Below, piece by piece: positions 46,242-60,600 of a DNA stretch of 64,000 nucleotides. Each line of letters starts with the position of its first letter. Position 1 is the stretch's first letter. The stretch spans positions 50,727,263 through 50,791,262 of the forward strand of contig CM067356.1 of assembly GCA_034190875.2 (NCBI GenBank). The letters are read 5' to 3'. The translations under genes were made by a program, and so were the position numbers. This DNA is from Urechis unicinctus. Lineage: Eukaryota; Annelida; Polychaeta; Xenopneusta; Urechidae. Under the pieces are notes generated by a model, which did not search any database, was not told the origin of the DNA, and worked only from the letters and a program-made list of their open reading frames with translations.

Positions 46242-47559
46242 CGTCCTCCGCGCTTGTATTTTGGAAGAAAATATCACCGGTAAACTTGGAAAGTTATTGA
46301 AAATATAGTTTTCCGCAGACGATAGGAATATGAAACATTATCTCGAACCGAATTAAATAATAACTTTCGAAAATGATCGCCTGAAACTCGTCAGAACATG
46401 CATATTTCGTGAAAAAAGTGGTGATTTCTGGGTTGATCGAATGCACCGACAAAATTTTTTTGCTTAAACTGTTGGGCTACCTTAGTGTGGCAAAATCTTT
46501 AAGCCTACTGCAGACAAGGGGCTAAACATCGCCATGTAATGTCTTATCAAATCTCGCAACAGTCATGCTTTATCTGGTTTATTTAGACAGGAAGCTTCTG
46601 GTTCACAGGTTGTAATATTTACCCATCCTTACTAGACTGTTAATAGTTTTTGTCGCTTTCTGGGTAATATATATGTATGCGTTTTCACTGGTAAATATTA
46701 AGAAATTGAGACCACTGGAGTCTGGAGAGTTTAGGGGCTATATGTTATGTAGGTCATTCCAATTCCTACAATAAATGTTTGCTGGAACTAACCATTCCAA
46801 ATTATTTGTATCAAGGCAATTTTCCAGATTATAAAAAGTTGAAAACTTTTTGGGACTGTTATTTATGACATATTATTACAAATAATGGCTTGTGTGGCAT
46901 TCAGATATATATCTCATTCATGCATCTATCAGTAAGAAAAACTTTCACTGAGAAATATTCAACCATGCAGGTTGAACATTTCACCAGAACGACCCCATTA
47001 AGCTGATCTTGTTCTAACAACCAGTTCATTATCTCATTACAGATTTATCCCTCTTCCTCTTGATTTATTTAAGTATATGCATTAATATATATTTTATTGC
47101 AATTGTTACATAAGGTGACTTGGGCCACATTAAGAAAGGGCTAACTGCAAATCAAGCAAAGCTTTTATTCCCCAGCCCTTGTAGTCTATTGGTGTTACAT
47201 GTGTGGTATACAGTGATTGGAGTATTCAAAATATTGAAAGTCATTTAGGGACTAGGGTCTAGTTTAGGGATGAAATATTTGTTGTCTCAAATTCATGAGT
47301 ATACTCTTCATTGATTGCAGGTCCTGTTCAAAAGATGAAAAACGAGCATGAAGATGACTTCAGTGTAGAAAGGATCAGATGTGGCAACCTCAAGTGATTT
47401 GTCCTCAAAACACAAGATAAAGCATGAAATATATCCACATTGATACCCCTGGAGATCACCACTAACAGAGCAGCAGTTTCTTCATGTTCAAATGTGTGAA
47501 AACCTGACTGGCTCCCAGTGACTCGCGTTAAATATCTGATCAATCTCTGAAAGGGGTGA
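46242..47559. other. Intergenic, no gene recognised
   Basis: AT-rich DNA with no conserved frame, repeat partner or RNA gene that I can see. Confidence 0.4.
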
Positions 47560-47567
47560 CCCCGAGC

Positions 47568-47720
47568 CAGTAGCTCAGTAGTACCATGTTGAACCTTCGT
47601 CCTAGCAGCGTTGGTTACGCAGCCAGGTCTGGGCAACGGGTTTGTGCCATGTGGGCGCTGGCACTTAAGGGGAGATGTCCAGGCCTTATCCATCACCTCT
47701 GTGATATCACCTGCAGATGA
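47568..47720 (+). repeat. Possible tRNA-derived SINE
   Basis: 'gagccagtagctcagtagta' at 47,569 resembles a pol III box A (TAGCTCAGTAG). About 40 bp further on, ggttacgcagcc resembles a degenerate box B. The following ~80 bp look like a SINE body. No second copy is in the window and no clear 3' tail is seen, so this is tentative. Confidence 0.3.
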
Positions 47721-48214
47721 AAGTGATGTTGAACTACAATTTTGGTCCCATACAGTTTTATGATAGTAACTACAGTGGCAAAGCATCTCCTGTTTACTGT
47801 GGACATTAAAATACAGATTCATTCCTCTCTTATAATATTAATGATTCTGATTGGTGAAAAAGGGACCATGACAAGGGTGATTGTAAGCTATCGCCCTCTC
47901 AGCTGGAGACGCATGCTCTTCTCTTATGTGTCACAACCTCACTTGGTGTACTAGTTTAGTCCAATTTTATATGTGTGACCATTTTGAGAGTATTTATGCT
48001 GTAGCTCCAATCGATGTTTGGAGCCCTCTGTTTGACATTTTAATAAGTTGTCATGATTTATTTTACATGTCTTAAGTTGATATTACTTATGAATGACTGC
48101 AAAAGAACATTTGAATGAAAATTTACTTACTGTCTAAGATTCAGTTTCATGGTTATTAAAAGTATTTATGGCATTTTATTCTGGTTTTTGTGACATTTGC
48201 TATGATAACTTGCC

Positions 48215-48690
48215 CCAAAAAGGTTCCTTTACAAAAGTCATGCAACCTAAGATACAGAGAAAACTTTTTGCAAGCATCTGAGAGCTTACAGTTTTTTTGT
48301 GATGATTGTCAGCTGAAGAAATACCAACACCCTGATCTGCAAGATTCATGGCTCTTCATGAAATGTCATGCAACCAAAAATACAGAAAACTAACTTCTAC
48401 AAGCCTCTGAGAGTTTATGGACTTCAATGTGTTGATTGTGTTAGCTAAAGAATTACCAACACCCTAAAATGTTTGCTCATGAACGTCATCATCACAGATC
48501 CTAAGAAACTAAAACACTAACCTCTCTCAAGCACCTGAGAGTTCATGGTTCTTCGTATCAATTGTGTCGGATAAAGATTTTCCAAAACCCGCAAACGTAA
48601 GATTCATGGCTCTTCATGAAACTTCATACAACGCAAAAATAGAGAAACTATACTTCCCACAAGCACCTGAGGGTTCATGGTTATTCAATA
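48215..48690. repeat. Degenerate tandem repeat, four units of about 130 bp
   Basis: The tract gtcatgcaaccnaanatacagagaaac and its neighbours recur at about 48,231, 48,362, 48,487 and 48,617. Each is followed by 'caagcacctgagagttcatg'-like sequence. Frames at 48,190-48,393 and 48,564-48,782 come from the repeat and are not kept between units. Confidence 0.75.
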
Positions 48691-48789
48691 TCTTATATGA
48701 GCTGGACAATATTCAACAAACACTTGTGATGAACTATCCTGATTTTCATGTATATTCATCAGTTATCAAGAGCATGAATTAAGATTTTC

Positions 48790-50370
48790 ATCAATGAAGA
48801 AAAAACATTAATTATCCTGAAATTCCATGTATTTTTCATCAATAATGAACAATAGGAAAGCTGGGTATTGGTACGTTAATCACAGAGTGGTAAAGCCGCG
48901 AAGCGTGCTTTTGTTGATGAACTTTCAAGATGTAGCATCCAAGATTCCCCAGACCAACTTGCACCCTATTATCAACTTATAACAAACTCTATAAGCAAAA
49001 TGAACTGCAATACAGACGCTTGTGTAAATAATGTTGTGACCCACTGCTTAACTAGAGTTCGGCATATCAAATGTTATAAACGTATCAGCAATGTGAAATG
49101 ATCTTAACCCCCCAATTTTCGTCACGAAATGCGTTAATATGCGGCTTTTCTCATGGGCTTTGTGAGTATATGATTCCCAAATAATTTCCTTTCATCACGA
49201 AGGATTCCTGTAAGCTCAAAGTTAATGGTCTGATTCAGACCAAAACAACATTGTGAAATTATTATCGGTACAATCTATGCGATACATAGGCAGACTGCTG
49301 CCCACATGATTCCAGGAGATATACAAATAGTTATATTTCCTGAACGCGGCGCTTTCTTGGTGTGTGCTGTACCAAAAATAACAATGGTTCATGCCATAAC
49401 AATGCCTACACTACTGATGCTCGCCTGAACAGCATTACACGTTAGTAGACAAGCGACATGATAATTGTTCTCTCATAAATGAATAAACGTGTTGGCGGAT
49501 TCCCCCTGGGAGATATGTTAGTGCACTGACCGTCATGACATAGATATCTGTGTAAGACAGCCGCATGGACACCGAACTACAAATCATGTCATCTTCTTTA
49601 CTTCAATTATATTCTCGCCATGACAGGACGCCGATACTTAGCTGTCCTACAATGGATTGGTTTGACTTTGAGCATGATGCATCATAAATGGTCCTTCTGA
49701 CTACTGTATACTCTGCAGATTCATACAGAGAAATATTAATTTAAGTCCGGCACTAGAAAATGGCTTTGAATGGGTCAGCTACATGTTAATTGCTTGTTTC
49801 GTGCCAATTTGGATAGCAGCAAACGAGAATGAGGCGATGTGGACCTTGCCGTTACCACAGTGACGTTGACACTCGGTGTATAGGCAGCACAACGCGCTTG
49901 CTGTCAGGACGCGCGTCTGTTTATATAGATACCCGGATATCCTCGTGATCTCATATTATTCGATATTTTAAATCATTGTCTTGCTGCGTCTTGAATTTGA
50001 TAATTTTTAACTAAGATATATAAATAGGATGTTAACATGGCTGAAAAAGAAATACAGATTTTGCAAAAATATGGAAAACGCTAAAAATGCTAGGTTATTG
50101 TTGGGCTACGTAGATTGGAACCATTCACAACATGTGCAGTTCTATAAAGAACGCACCTATGCAAACTGTTTACAGACATCTATCTACCTGAAGGGAAAGT
50201 CTCATTAGTAAGAGAATATACTTTATGCATCAGCTCCGCTATTCAAAGTTTATATATGTGATTGTTATTTGCGGTTTCATATATACGTATATTCATTCGT
50301 ATTTATATTGGAGCCGTATGCCTTTATATAGTGCTCGACTTTGGTGTGGTTAGCAAACTCTTTTTTCCCG
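48790..50370. other. Intergenic, no gene recognised
   Basis: No open frame of note, no repeat partner and no RNA motif found. Confidence 0.4.
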
Positions 50371-50475
50371 GCAACACATTACTCGGCTCGAGAAAAAATG
50401 TGAAAACGCCACCTGTTAGGCGCCGTACGTTACTTTGCAATGGCGTCCCTTAAAACCATGTGAAATTTTCTGATT
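50371..50475 (-). repeat. Repeat fragment matching 11,770-11,870
   Basis: About 90 bp around 'gttttaagggacgccatt' in reverse orientation, close to 90 % identical. It is one of the scattered pieces linking the right region to the left arm. The following stretch 50,476-51,059 has only a short additional match (51,030-51,075 with 11,870-11,915, direct) and no gene. Confidence 0.65.
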
Positions 50476-51059
50476 TATTCGGAGCCATGGAAGCCTCGAC
50501 TAATCAGATGACTTGATGTCTTTAACAGACGCCGACCCCGAGACGTGGGATCAAACATTCCGTGTGCTTTTGTTGATTTCATAGTATCATCGCCAGATGA
50601 TTGCGTAGTATTTCATGTATTTCCATAATCTCCACGCAGCTTGGCGAAGATATAGACTCTGTGCTCACATGACCCTGGAAAGCTAACAAATATTGAAGTC
50701 TGGCCCCGACCAGTTCTCTCGCTTTAGAAGGTTGTGGACAATATAATATCACCATCTACAGCGCGAGAATAGTAAACGGCGCGTACCCTGTTTTTGATAT
50801 GTCTACCCGGGAAATCAAGCTGACTTTTATTTCGTGTTGTAGTTGTTATTTTAGCTTTTTCCAACTCTTTTGTAAGCCAAAAAGCTCTGCAAAACGATTT
50901 TTTCCCGCTCTCATCAATCGCTATAACGTCAGCTCAGTATCCCCATGTGCTTTTGTTTATATTGCAGTAGCGCAACCTATCGATCACAGTGGAATATAAT
51001 AAGCACGGCAATCACCACAGAGCCTTTCAAAGTGACCCTCTTTAGCGAAGCTATACACT

Positions 51060-51845
51060 CTTTGATTAAAATGTTCATACTGATAAGAAATTCTATACTT
51101 TACAACACGAGTACAATGAGTTTACCAGTTAAAGGTACTATCACATATATATAATAATGCTAAGCAATATAATGGTTGTGCATCAAGCAACGATAAAACA
51201 TGGCATCGAACCTACTGCTTTGTGGCGCTTATAAAGTAAATAGGCAATAGGATGTGTATTCTTAAGGATTACGATATGAATACAATACAGAGTTGCTAAT
51301 GCGCTAACCATTCTCCATGTGGTAAACAAATCTCGTATTAGTCTCGTTAAATGACTGAAAATCGTCAATGTCTAATTTATCAATTTGGCAAAATACAGTC
51401 AATGCGACGAGGATTAAGCGTCCTTGAATAAATGTACCAATGTTGAACGTAATCCACTCCTATATTCATCACTTTCACATATCGACCAATTAAAGATTAG
51501 TCACAGCCTGTTGCAAGTGTATTAAACATGACCAGATTCGCCATGATCAAATACAGTCAGTTTTGCAAAACGCACTACTCGTGCGATGAACACATATTGA
51601 CATAACTCTAGAACATGCTTCACTGACGGACGTGCACATTCCGCAGTGCGCTTTTTCTCCATGGCAGCAAGTCCGTGGTTGTAGTAGATTGAAGCAGGTG
51701 GTAGACTGAAAACATGCCCAAAGACCCGCATGTCAATTGTTTGGTCAGTAGCCAATCTACAATGAAAAAAACTCATGCTAGTATAGATTGTAGCTATCAT
51801 GCTATCTGTACAGGCCTATTGCTTGGTCAATGAATATTCTATGAA
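51060..51845 (-). repeat. Module C, copy 2 (inverted)
   Basis: Reverse complement of 395-1,300 without the ~150-bp insertion at 790-945 there. The 92-codon frame 51,522-51,800 (-) is interrupted in the partner copy, so it is not treated as a gene. 51,850-52,650 holds nothing recognised. Confidence 0.75.
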
Positions 51846-52839
51846 AAGCGCCAGTCATCGCATATATCATATGTCGGTCATTGGTAACTTACGCCAATAC
51901 AGCCAGAATTAGTACTCATATAACCTTAAGCTTCTGGTTATTTGAGTCAATACACAAGCCTTTCAGTTATAAAACCCATTAGTCGGGGCTCTGTGTGAAA
52001 GTTTCCTATTTGTAAGAGAATCCTGCTTTGTAGTCGATAAAGCGATTCCTGCTTGGCAGGTTCAATACATGACCTTTTTCGTCAGCATTAATCCAATGTA
52101 TTATTTTGGTCAGTGGTCAAGTTTGTGGAACAAGGGCCTTGTGCTGGTGATGTGTTAAATGCTCCTAAAGACATGTTCGATGCGTTTTCTCTGTGGCGAC
52201 TGCGAGTATAAGTGTACTGAAGAACTGACGAAACTATATGGGCAAAATTTGCGTGGTTGCTTGTGATGTCAACAACTATTTGTGTTCAACCAATTCTCAC
52301 CTGGTGTTGAGTAAGTTAAAGATAAAGCGAATATGTAACAGGCTAGCCTCGGATCTATCGAATTGAGTTTAGGTCGAATTTAATAGTTGTACATGACGTG
52401 AAAAGGTTGCTTTGTGACAGCAAGTTTTATCAAGAAGGTAATTAGTATATCTAAAAGATATGTTAACAGACTTTTGCTTTTTTAGACGTTACGATTGGAG
52501 TAACTATGGCATGGTTTTGTGTAATCTAATGCATTCTTTTATGTGAAAATTGTGCGGACATGGAATTTAATATGTCAATCTACTCCTTTGGCAAATAGCC
52601 TAAACTGAAGTATGACAGAGATTCACTCATTAATGGCCTGGTAAACACTGTCTATAGTCCCGTAAATCTATGTTGATCTAACCTTTTCACGTCGACTCGA
52701 ACTCGGTTGAACAAATAGCAAAGGAGCACAGAGAATTGAAGGAACCGAGAATACCACTGGAATTTTATATAAAAAAGTCGATATTTCAATGGGAGATTCC
52801 CACAAGCTTGACATTTTACAGCGAGGATATTTATTCGAT

Positions 52840-53767
52840 ATAACCCTGCAACGGACCGAAATGAGTTGAAGATAAAGTTAAAATCCGGGGCAAGGTGAGA
52901 TTTCATAAGATGCTGTCCCTATCAATGTCCACGTCTATCAATAAGCACAGGCTCTTGCGCAAATCATTATTTGTGGCACACATAAATTTGACTTGCATAT
53001 AATTGAAAATGTGGCAACTAAGTGCCGAGCATATTCAAATGCTGAATTCATTTCATGAGTCATTCTACGCCACAAGTCCGTGCGTTGAAACTTAAGTGAG
53101 CTATACTCTTTTGAACAGCAAAATACTACAATTGAGAAAATCAACACGAATAGCAAAAAACATGGAGGCTTCGGTCAAAATGCCAGATTCCAGAAACGTG
53201 TATAGAGCAAATTGAAAGCTAAACTATATTATTCCAAACGTGCGTATATTGTTGACCTCGTTTTGCAGCCATTGTAATGACCAGCTAAACAGAGTGGATA
53301 GACATTCAACATCAAGTACAGTATTGTCGGCTTAATGCACCTCTCGTGATAGATTTATGATGTAATGGCACCAGTGACTGTAAAAAGACTACTTTCCGAA
53401 GAGAACCATTTGGAGCTTAGTTTGATTGTGAGCGAGGTTGGTTATGTCATATATGATCCCACAAAGAGTTGCAGATGGCACTAATTTGTTATGCCAGCTG
53501 TGCCTTCAAAATATTTGTTTGCAAAGTCAAAGAACACGATAAGTATAACTGTATTTTATATATTTGACGCAGCTGAATGTATATGGATTATTTATGGATT
53601 TCTGGTGCGGTTTTCTTACGTCACAGAACTCCTTCGATAATATATGATCATATTGTATGCACAGTTCATGTTTCTGTGTTTTCCATGTGCTTATACGCAA
53701 CACATTATTGTACGGATTTATCATATCTGAACTTTCTTGAACTATTATATTCGTCGCATTTTGACTT
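52840..53767 (-). repeat. Module B, copy 2, distal part
   Basis: Reverse complement of 8,974 down to about 8,010, continuing without break (52,840-52,890) into sequence that in the left arm lies beyond the 2.7-kb insertion (11,719-11,775). It therefore shows the uninterrupted state of that site. It includes a tgacgtaag-type tract shared with 8,170 and blocks about 95 % identical. Confidence 0.8.
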
Positions 53768-56700
53768 GTTGTGCCAGGTTTAACATAGACCAATAATAGA
53801 AAAATTCAGATTACAAAATGTGAATAGTTCGGCAAATATTTGGACTACGGAAACTCTTTATACAATATGCTTTTGTTTTTACCTCAATGTTTATTGCACT
53901 AGCGTAACACCGTGTATTATGATATCATGTAATAGCAAAATTATTATCAGGGTCTAGATTGATTAGAATTCCAATATTTAGGTGATGAACATCAGCGATT
54001 TATATTTTGTTAAAAACAAATGATTTGGATACCCATAAATAAAGTAGATTAGCATTATTGCCTAATTCATACATGAACGGAGGATTCAACGTGTCCATCA
54101 AGTCACAGTTGTTGATAATAGATTAAAACCAAACTCAAGTTATCTGAGATGGAAAGCTACTGGCTTAAATCGAAATCGTTTTGTGTAAAAGGAGAACAGG
54201 ATATGCATTGATTATCAGATGCATTGAAAGCACGATTATTATCTTCAGAAACCAATTAACTCCCAAGAAAATATGAAGAGAATATATAATCGCGACAATA
54301 AACTACGTGGTAATATGTTCATTGGCAAATCGCACCTTTTATATTCAAACATGCTGTTCGGTAATTGAGTTGTACCTCAGGCATAGGAATGACCTCATTG
54401 ACATTTTCAGATATCGGCATTATTGCTATCAAGCACTGTGTTGATGTCACGAAGACATGAAGATAGAGTAACTCAGGCGAGAAGCAACACATGATTGGAC
54501 CTGTGGCTGGCATTAAGATGCATGTTAGACGTTAGACTTAGTCGTTGTACCATGTTGTCATATTTCATGCGGTTAACAGATGTTCATAGATTGTAGCAGT
54601 TACCTTAGTATACCATCTATGTAAATCTATAGTACGCAGGTGTATTGCTGGACTGAACGCGGGAGCAGTAAAATATCATTAACTGATAAAACATTTGTGC
54701 AGATCATCCGGTAATCGTCTGACTACCAATTGTTTTATTAGCATGGAATGAGTTGTCAATAGTATTGATTTCCGCGCTTTATAATTTATTGCATGGTTAC
54801 CCATTTATATGGAAACCCTGTTTGACATTAGTGTATATGAACATCACGTGTAGAAAAAGCACCGTTGTTTTAACTTTGGAAGGGTTATCACTCACAGAAC
54901 AACGCATGTTTTGTACGACAACGGGCCGGCACTTTTGTAGTTAGCCAATCTGGCCAACTCGTTGCTCATTTGTCATAACGAGTGCTATGCTGGCGATGTA
55001 AGGTCAAGTGTTTTTTTAACAAAATCAGCGGGAATCTGGTGGTTTGATTTAGCGCTCAGTGTTGTTTGTTTAATTAAGAAGACATTTGTCGTTTGGGGTA
55101 TTTAGGGATTGTGATAGCTGCCATTGGTGTATGAGTATGAGCTATGGTGAATCGGCATATTTGTGAGTGATTTTATTGCACTGGAGTTAGTGGCCACATG
55201 CTGCTTCCATCGCTACTTACAAAAGGTATGTTTTGTAAAACAATTGCGTAATTTAAATTACTAAAGCACACGCTACATAACAGGGATTACTTTGTTTATG
55301 CCAGATAAGACACACGGCAGTACGGATGTTTCACCGAGGAACAAGTCACTTTCAAGAAATTATTCAACACTCGTCACGGAATACATCAAACCCAATAAAA
55401 CAAGAAGTGTTGTCGTGACTGATGCAACAACTACACTCTGATTCGATATAAGACGTCACAGAACATGTTAACTGCAAAGGATAAATCCTGGTTTGCAAAT
55501 AAGCAAAGGATTTGATAAAAATGGGAATAAGGAATTAACAGCTCCCTGTGTCGGTGTATAAATGGCAGATGTACGAGATACCAGCATTCTCGTGATTCGC
55601 AATCTTTTTGTGTGCACATTTTATAGAGATAAAGAGTGGGATAGCACCAAATTGCTATTATTCACTACATGACCATGACTTCAAAAGTGATTGCACTCGA
55701 TTACCCTGGTGGACCAATATCGATTCAGAGTGTTCTACATGTACTTTTAAAGCCGTCAATATAATAAGCTTAGGATATATCAGCATATTGTGGGATACTT
55801 TTAGGGTTTGCACCAATTGTGTGCTCGATAAAGTAAACCAGGATGAGACAAAAAACATTGCGCGCGAGCGATCAAAATAGCTGTTGCTAGATATATTGGG
55901 GAAGTTCGCATATAGTGTTTCTTAATTGACGTCTCGCTAAAACATTGGTTTAAAAAAATTGATGAAGGTCCCAAAGCAAGACAGATACGTACTATTTCGC
56001 ACGAGCAGTGTGATGCATGGGCATTCAGGAGCTTTCGTGTTAGATCGACGGATATGCAGCAATGCGCCTTATCATGGTTAAGAGCAATATTCCGTCACCT
56101 GATTACCATACTAGTATTATTGTATCAGTTCCAAGCAATATACTTGCCACCATTATCATGCAAAATACATACAATGCAATAATTTTCATCGGGCGTGATT
56201 ACACATTGATGCCAAAACTTCCACTAAGCGACAAGTGTTATATATATAACAGTGTATACTTTAGTCAAATAGTGTTCTAGGTAAAACAGTAAATCCAGAA
56301 GTCAAAGTAGAACGAAAACTCCATAATCTTTGAATTAAGAATCCCTTCGTTTATGTTTCTCATCATGTGATATACACAGAGCAGAAGCAAACCCACAATC
56401 ACCAACCAACGATAAAGGCTATGGATTTATCGAGCAGTCGTAGCGAATTTACAACATCACATTGTAACGTGCACATGCACACACCAACGTGTACACTCAA
56501 ACACAAAGACACACGTTCAAAAGCAACGTTAGTGACAAGTCGCATTTCTTAAAGTCTTTGTGTTCTACACGTTACCTTAGTACTTCCGAATCCCAATTTG
56601 TTGCCTCGATAACTAGTTAGGGGTCAGTCACTCAACCGAAAGTACCGACTTGAATTCTTCAATCTACAATTCAATAATGTGCGATAATCACGACAAGGGA

Positions 56701-57628
56701 ATGCTCGCTGGGTGCCAGTAATGAGTAACTGCCAAACTCTAAGAAGTATTGCAAAATCCGCTTTGTTAGTAGGTGAAAACAAATGGACCAAACTAAAGAT
56801 TTATCTACATAATAACAGTGGATTAAGTATGTCCTAGATATGCTAAGACATTCATTACACGCATGATAATAGCGGCACGCAAACTGTTGTCGCTACAACA
56901 TATTGGACAATGTACAAGCTTAATTTATGTGCCTCTAAGACGACAATGATATACATACGTACTTCAGTCCCTTAGTCGACGACAACAAGAGATTTGTTAT
57001 ACAGGTGTTGTTGCTCAGATTGCAGTACTGACCGTTTAAACCTAAAAGCCGTATTTTTGATGAACATACATAATTAACCATAGATGTCATGGTTTTGCCT
57101 TTGAGCTACTAGTCTGGCTTATGACCAGCGTATTATTCATCCCACAGCAGTAAAAAAATCTGCTGACTACATTGATAAAGAGGCATTAAATTTACTGAGG
57201 TTCAGTGAACCAGACGGGAAGGTAATGCCTGTGAATTCAACCAGAAACAACGGCGGAGGCTGCTTTTCCAAACTGCATTTCGATGAGAGTAGTTTGTAGT
57301 TGACAATGTCTCGCACATTATGAAGCCTTTCTATAACAAGCATGGTCTGATAAAAATGCTTTGCTGCCTATTTGAGCTGCTAAAAATTGCCTCCAATTTC
57401 CTCTTTTGCAATCCACATTTCGATAGAAAATGCTATTGGCGATGGTCTTGTGGGACGTCGCACCTGTAGCACACTGTGTGAAAGTCTCAGTTAGTTACGT
57501 ATTCCTATCTTTAAAATAGTCTTTTATTTTATTTGCTACAAAATGTTGTCTCAAACATGGTCATGAATTTGCTGTTGAACCGATTGTCGATTTGGACTGT
57601 TTTATATCGCCGGATATGATTGTGGGTA
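53768..57628. mobile_element. 3.9-kb segment present only in the right arm
   Basis: The left arm is continuous here (gcattgttcgccaagtcaaa near 8,010), whereas the right arm has 3.86 kb between 'cattttgactt' and 'cgaataatgcgtcg'. I see no terminal inverted repeat, no clear target duplication and no frame above about 90 codons with a known motif. It is either a non-autonomous insertion or DNA deleted from the left arm. Confidence 0.5.
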
Positions 57629-60600
57629 GACGAATAATGCGTCGTGAATGACTGCTGCCTGAAACCCTACTGATGCATGTGTTTGATGTGTTATAGCATG
57701 TCGCATAGTGGTACATTGCGTTTGGTGAATGGTCATGCTGTAAGAACATGGGGCAGGAGAAGGGTTAAAATATACAGCTCTGCCGCAAGCTAATTTGTCT
57801 GATTTGAAACAATTGGAACTGAGACATATGTAAGGGTTCCCGTTCATATAGCTGCTTCACAGCCTCTATTATGCTTGGTAATTGACTGATTGAAATCTTA
57901 AGGGATTTCACGGGTTAATAAGCAGCTGCTCCTGACAGCATAATTGAGATTATCAGGGTGTGGTTTGAAAATGAATTTAACAACGCAAGCATCATGCAAT
58001 ATCTGCTTAACATTTAGAACATCAACTACTTCAAACATTGTAAAGAGTTAACGAAGATGGATTCTTGAAAGTATATTATGCTAATGAGCAATGACAAATC
58101 CCATCAACAAATCCATATTACGGAGTATTGTTTCTTTCATAGACTATAGCAAGCTGTGTTGTGCTGGACAGATTCAATGCATGATTCAAAGCAGACTGGT
58201 TCGCATTGTATAACATTAGCATATCCAAATAAACATATTCACCTGTAATGATGGCCTGAAAGTGGAGTTGTAGTTGAAAAAGCATTGCTACATCAAATCT
58301 CATAGATAAGGGCAGGTCCTTAGGTTTGTGCTCGCTGCCAATTTCAACACCAGAGATATTTACTTCTCCTAGTTCGACTAACTATTGACTGTATTACATC
58401 CTTATGGTCCGAGCAATTCGAATGATTTGATCTTAATGCAGATACATATCTTGTGCGTTTGAACTAGCTCATAAACTACAAGGGTGTCAATTACCGCGTA
58501 ACTCATGGTTGAGCAGAATTATTTATTCTGACTGGCCAAATGTCTATAGCAGAGCGCATCATTGAGGTATATAAGCATGTTAAACACAAATGGGGAAACT
58601 TAATTACTTCCGCACATAAGCGTGTAAATAGAATTAGCACAAATACCCTACAAATCCCTGCACGGAGGTTTTCCCAATAGTTGACTATAGTAGTAATTCC
58701 GGTCTTTGTAATCACGCCAAAGAACGACATTTAGAGTAACCAAACAATACCTTCTTTACACATAACTTTTTAGACACACGCTGTAGTACCAATTCTTCAT
58801 TTTGTCTGTTTTTCCATCTGCACATCTTAAGGGCTAATCATTTACCCATCTTAGGGGCCAGTCATTTGGTCGTCGCATATAGAAGCAGTCATCAAATTGA
58901 TAAGCTCAACAGATTAATGACTTCATAGTGAGGATATACATAATAAGCAGCGCATTAAGTACTATTATAGCGGGTTCGGGGTTTTCCGGTCTTTGTAGTA
59001 ATCACGCCAAAGAAACGACATTTAGAGTAACCAAACAATACCTTCTTTACACATACTTTTTAGACACACGCCCAATTCTTCATTTTGTCTGTGTTTTTCC
59101 ATCTGCACATCTTAAGTTTCATTTGGTCGTCGCATATAGAAGCAGTCATCAAATTGATAAGCTCAACAGATTAATGACTTCATAGTGAGGATATACATAA
59201 TAAGCAGCGCATTAAGTACTATTATAGCGGGTTCTTACCTTGTTTTGTATTTCATTTCCAGTTTGATGAGGTGGCCCTTCCAGCCATTCAGCATGCACAT
59301 CGCATTCCAGGTGTAATAGTACAAACGCGTAATTAATACTGTGCGAGCTTTGGCATTATCTTGGTTCCTAAAGTACACAAACAATTCAAAGGGTATTGCA
59401 GCTAGAGGCAGCAACATTTCTAACTAAATCTATATAAATCATTTTGTTTGATCATCGTGTTAGATAAATTAGCTTAAAACAATATTGTAAGAATTTTTAT
59501 TGCCGCCTTAGGTGAACTGAACTGTGTCTTGATTTACTGCTCAGCATTGTAATTGTACCTTGTGTTTCGTTATTCTTTTCTTAATGTTATAATGATCATT
59601 TATGGTAGCGCATACACACATTAGCTATGCCTGTACTTCTCGCATAAGTATTTGTATGGTTGAATTTCACCCTTCTTATGATACAATGTGTGGGTCCAAT
59701 GTATAACGACGATTGTTGCTGATGTAAGAAAGTACCAAAGGAGTGATAATTGTTAGAGAATAATGAACTGCAGGAATATAGAACTGACAGCATGAAAAAT
59801 CTCATAAATAATATAAATTTGTGAACTATGTCGCTCAATTAGTGGCCTTATATTGTAGAATTGAACATGCAGCGCAGGGGAGATGCTCCATTGGCTTGCA
59901 AGTTGTTATCACCTAATGCACATAATGGTCAAAAATAGAGCTTTTGTCTTTATAATTTGAACTAATGTACGGCAAATGTATGCCAAATTGTATTTACATT
60001 ATGGATTTAGAAAGCATTAAGTATGCAAGGTACCATTTGCTGCAACTTGACTGCACCTGATGTGCGTTTGGACTACCCCATTCGTATTGTGAAAAAACCT
60101 ATGTATCGACTCATCTGGTATATTTTTGACGGTTGGTGCAGAGAAGAGTTAGTTATATTTTAAAAGCAATGCCAGAATAAGATAACACACTACGAAGAAA
60201 ATTACGTTGTTCAATTTCGACGGAACTTGACTTGCAAGGCAGGCTTCTTCAAATGCCTTACATAGAAATCCGTCTCTTGTTGGCCAAATAGCTTTTTCTT
60301 GCTTATCTGCAGTTGCTTGATAATGTACAAATACTGGAAGTGTTGAAGCTTTAGGTGGCACTCTTGCATATTTTGCACAACCATCTTAGTTCTGTGATTC
60401 CATTCCAAAGTGTAGCGATTGATTAACTGGATTATATCCTTGGCTACCTTAGAAATTGCCAGATTTGCAAGAATGCGACCTGAATATTTGATGTTTTTGA
60501 GACCAACAATGTAAGCGCCATTTTGGAGAAATACTGATGAAAGGAAATGTTTATTCACTCAATAGTCAGCGTTTATGCCAATTAGCCGATTGGTTTGATT

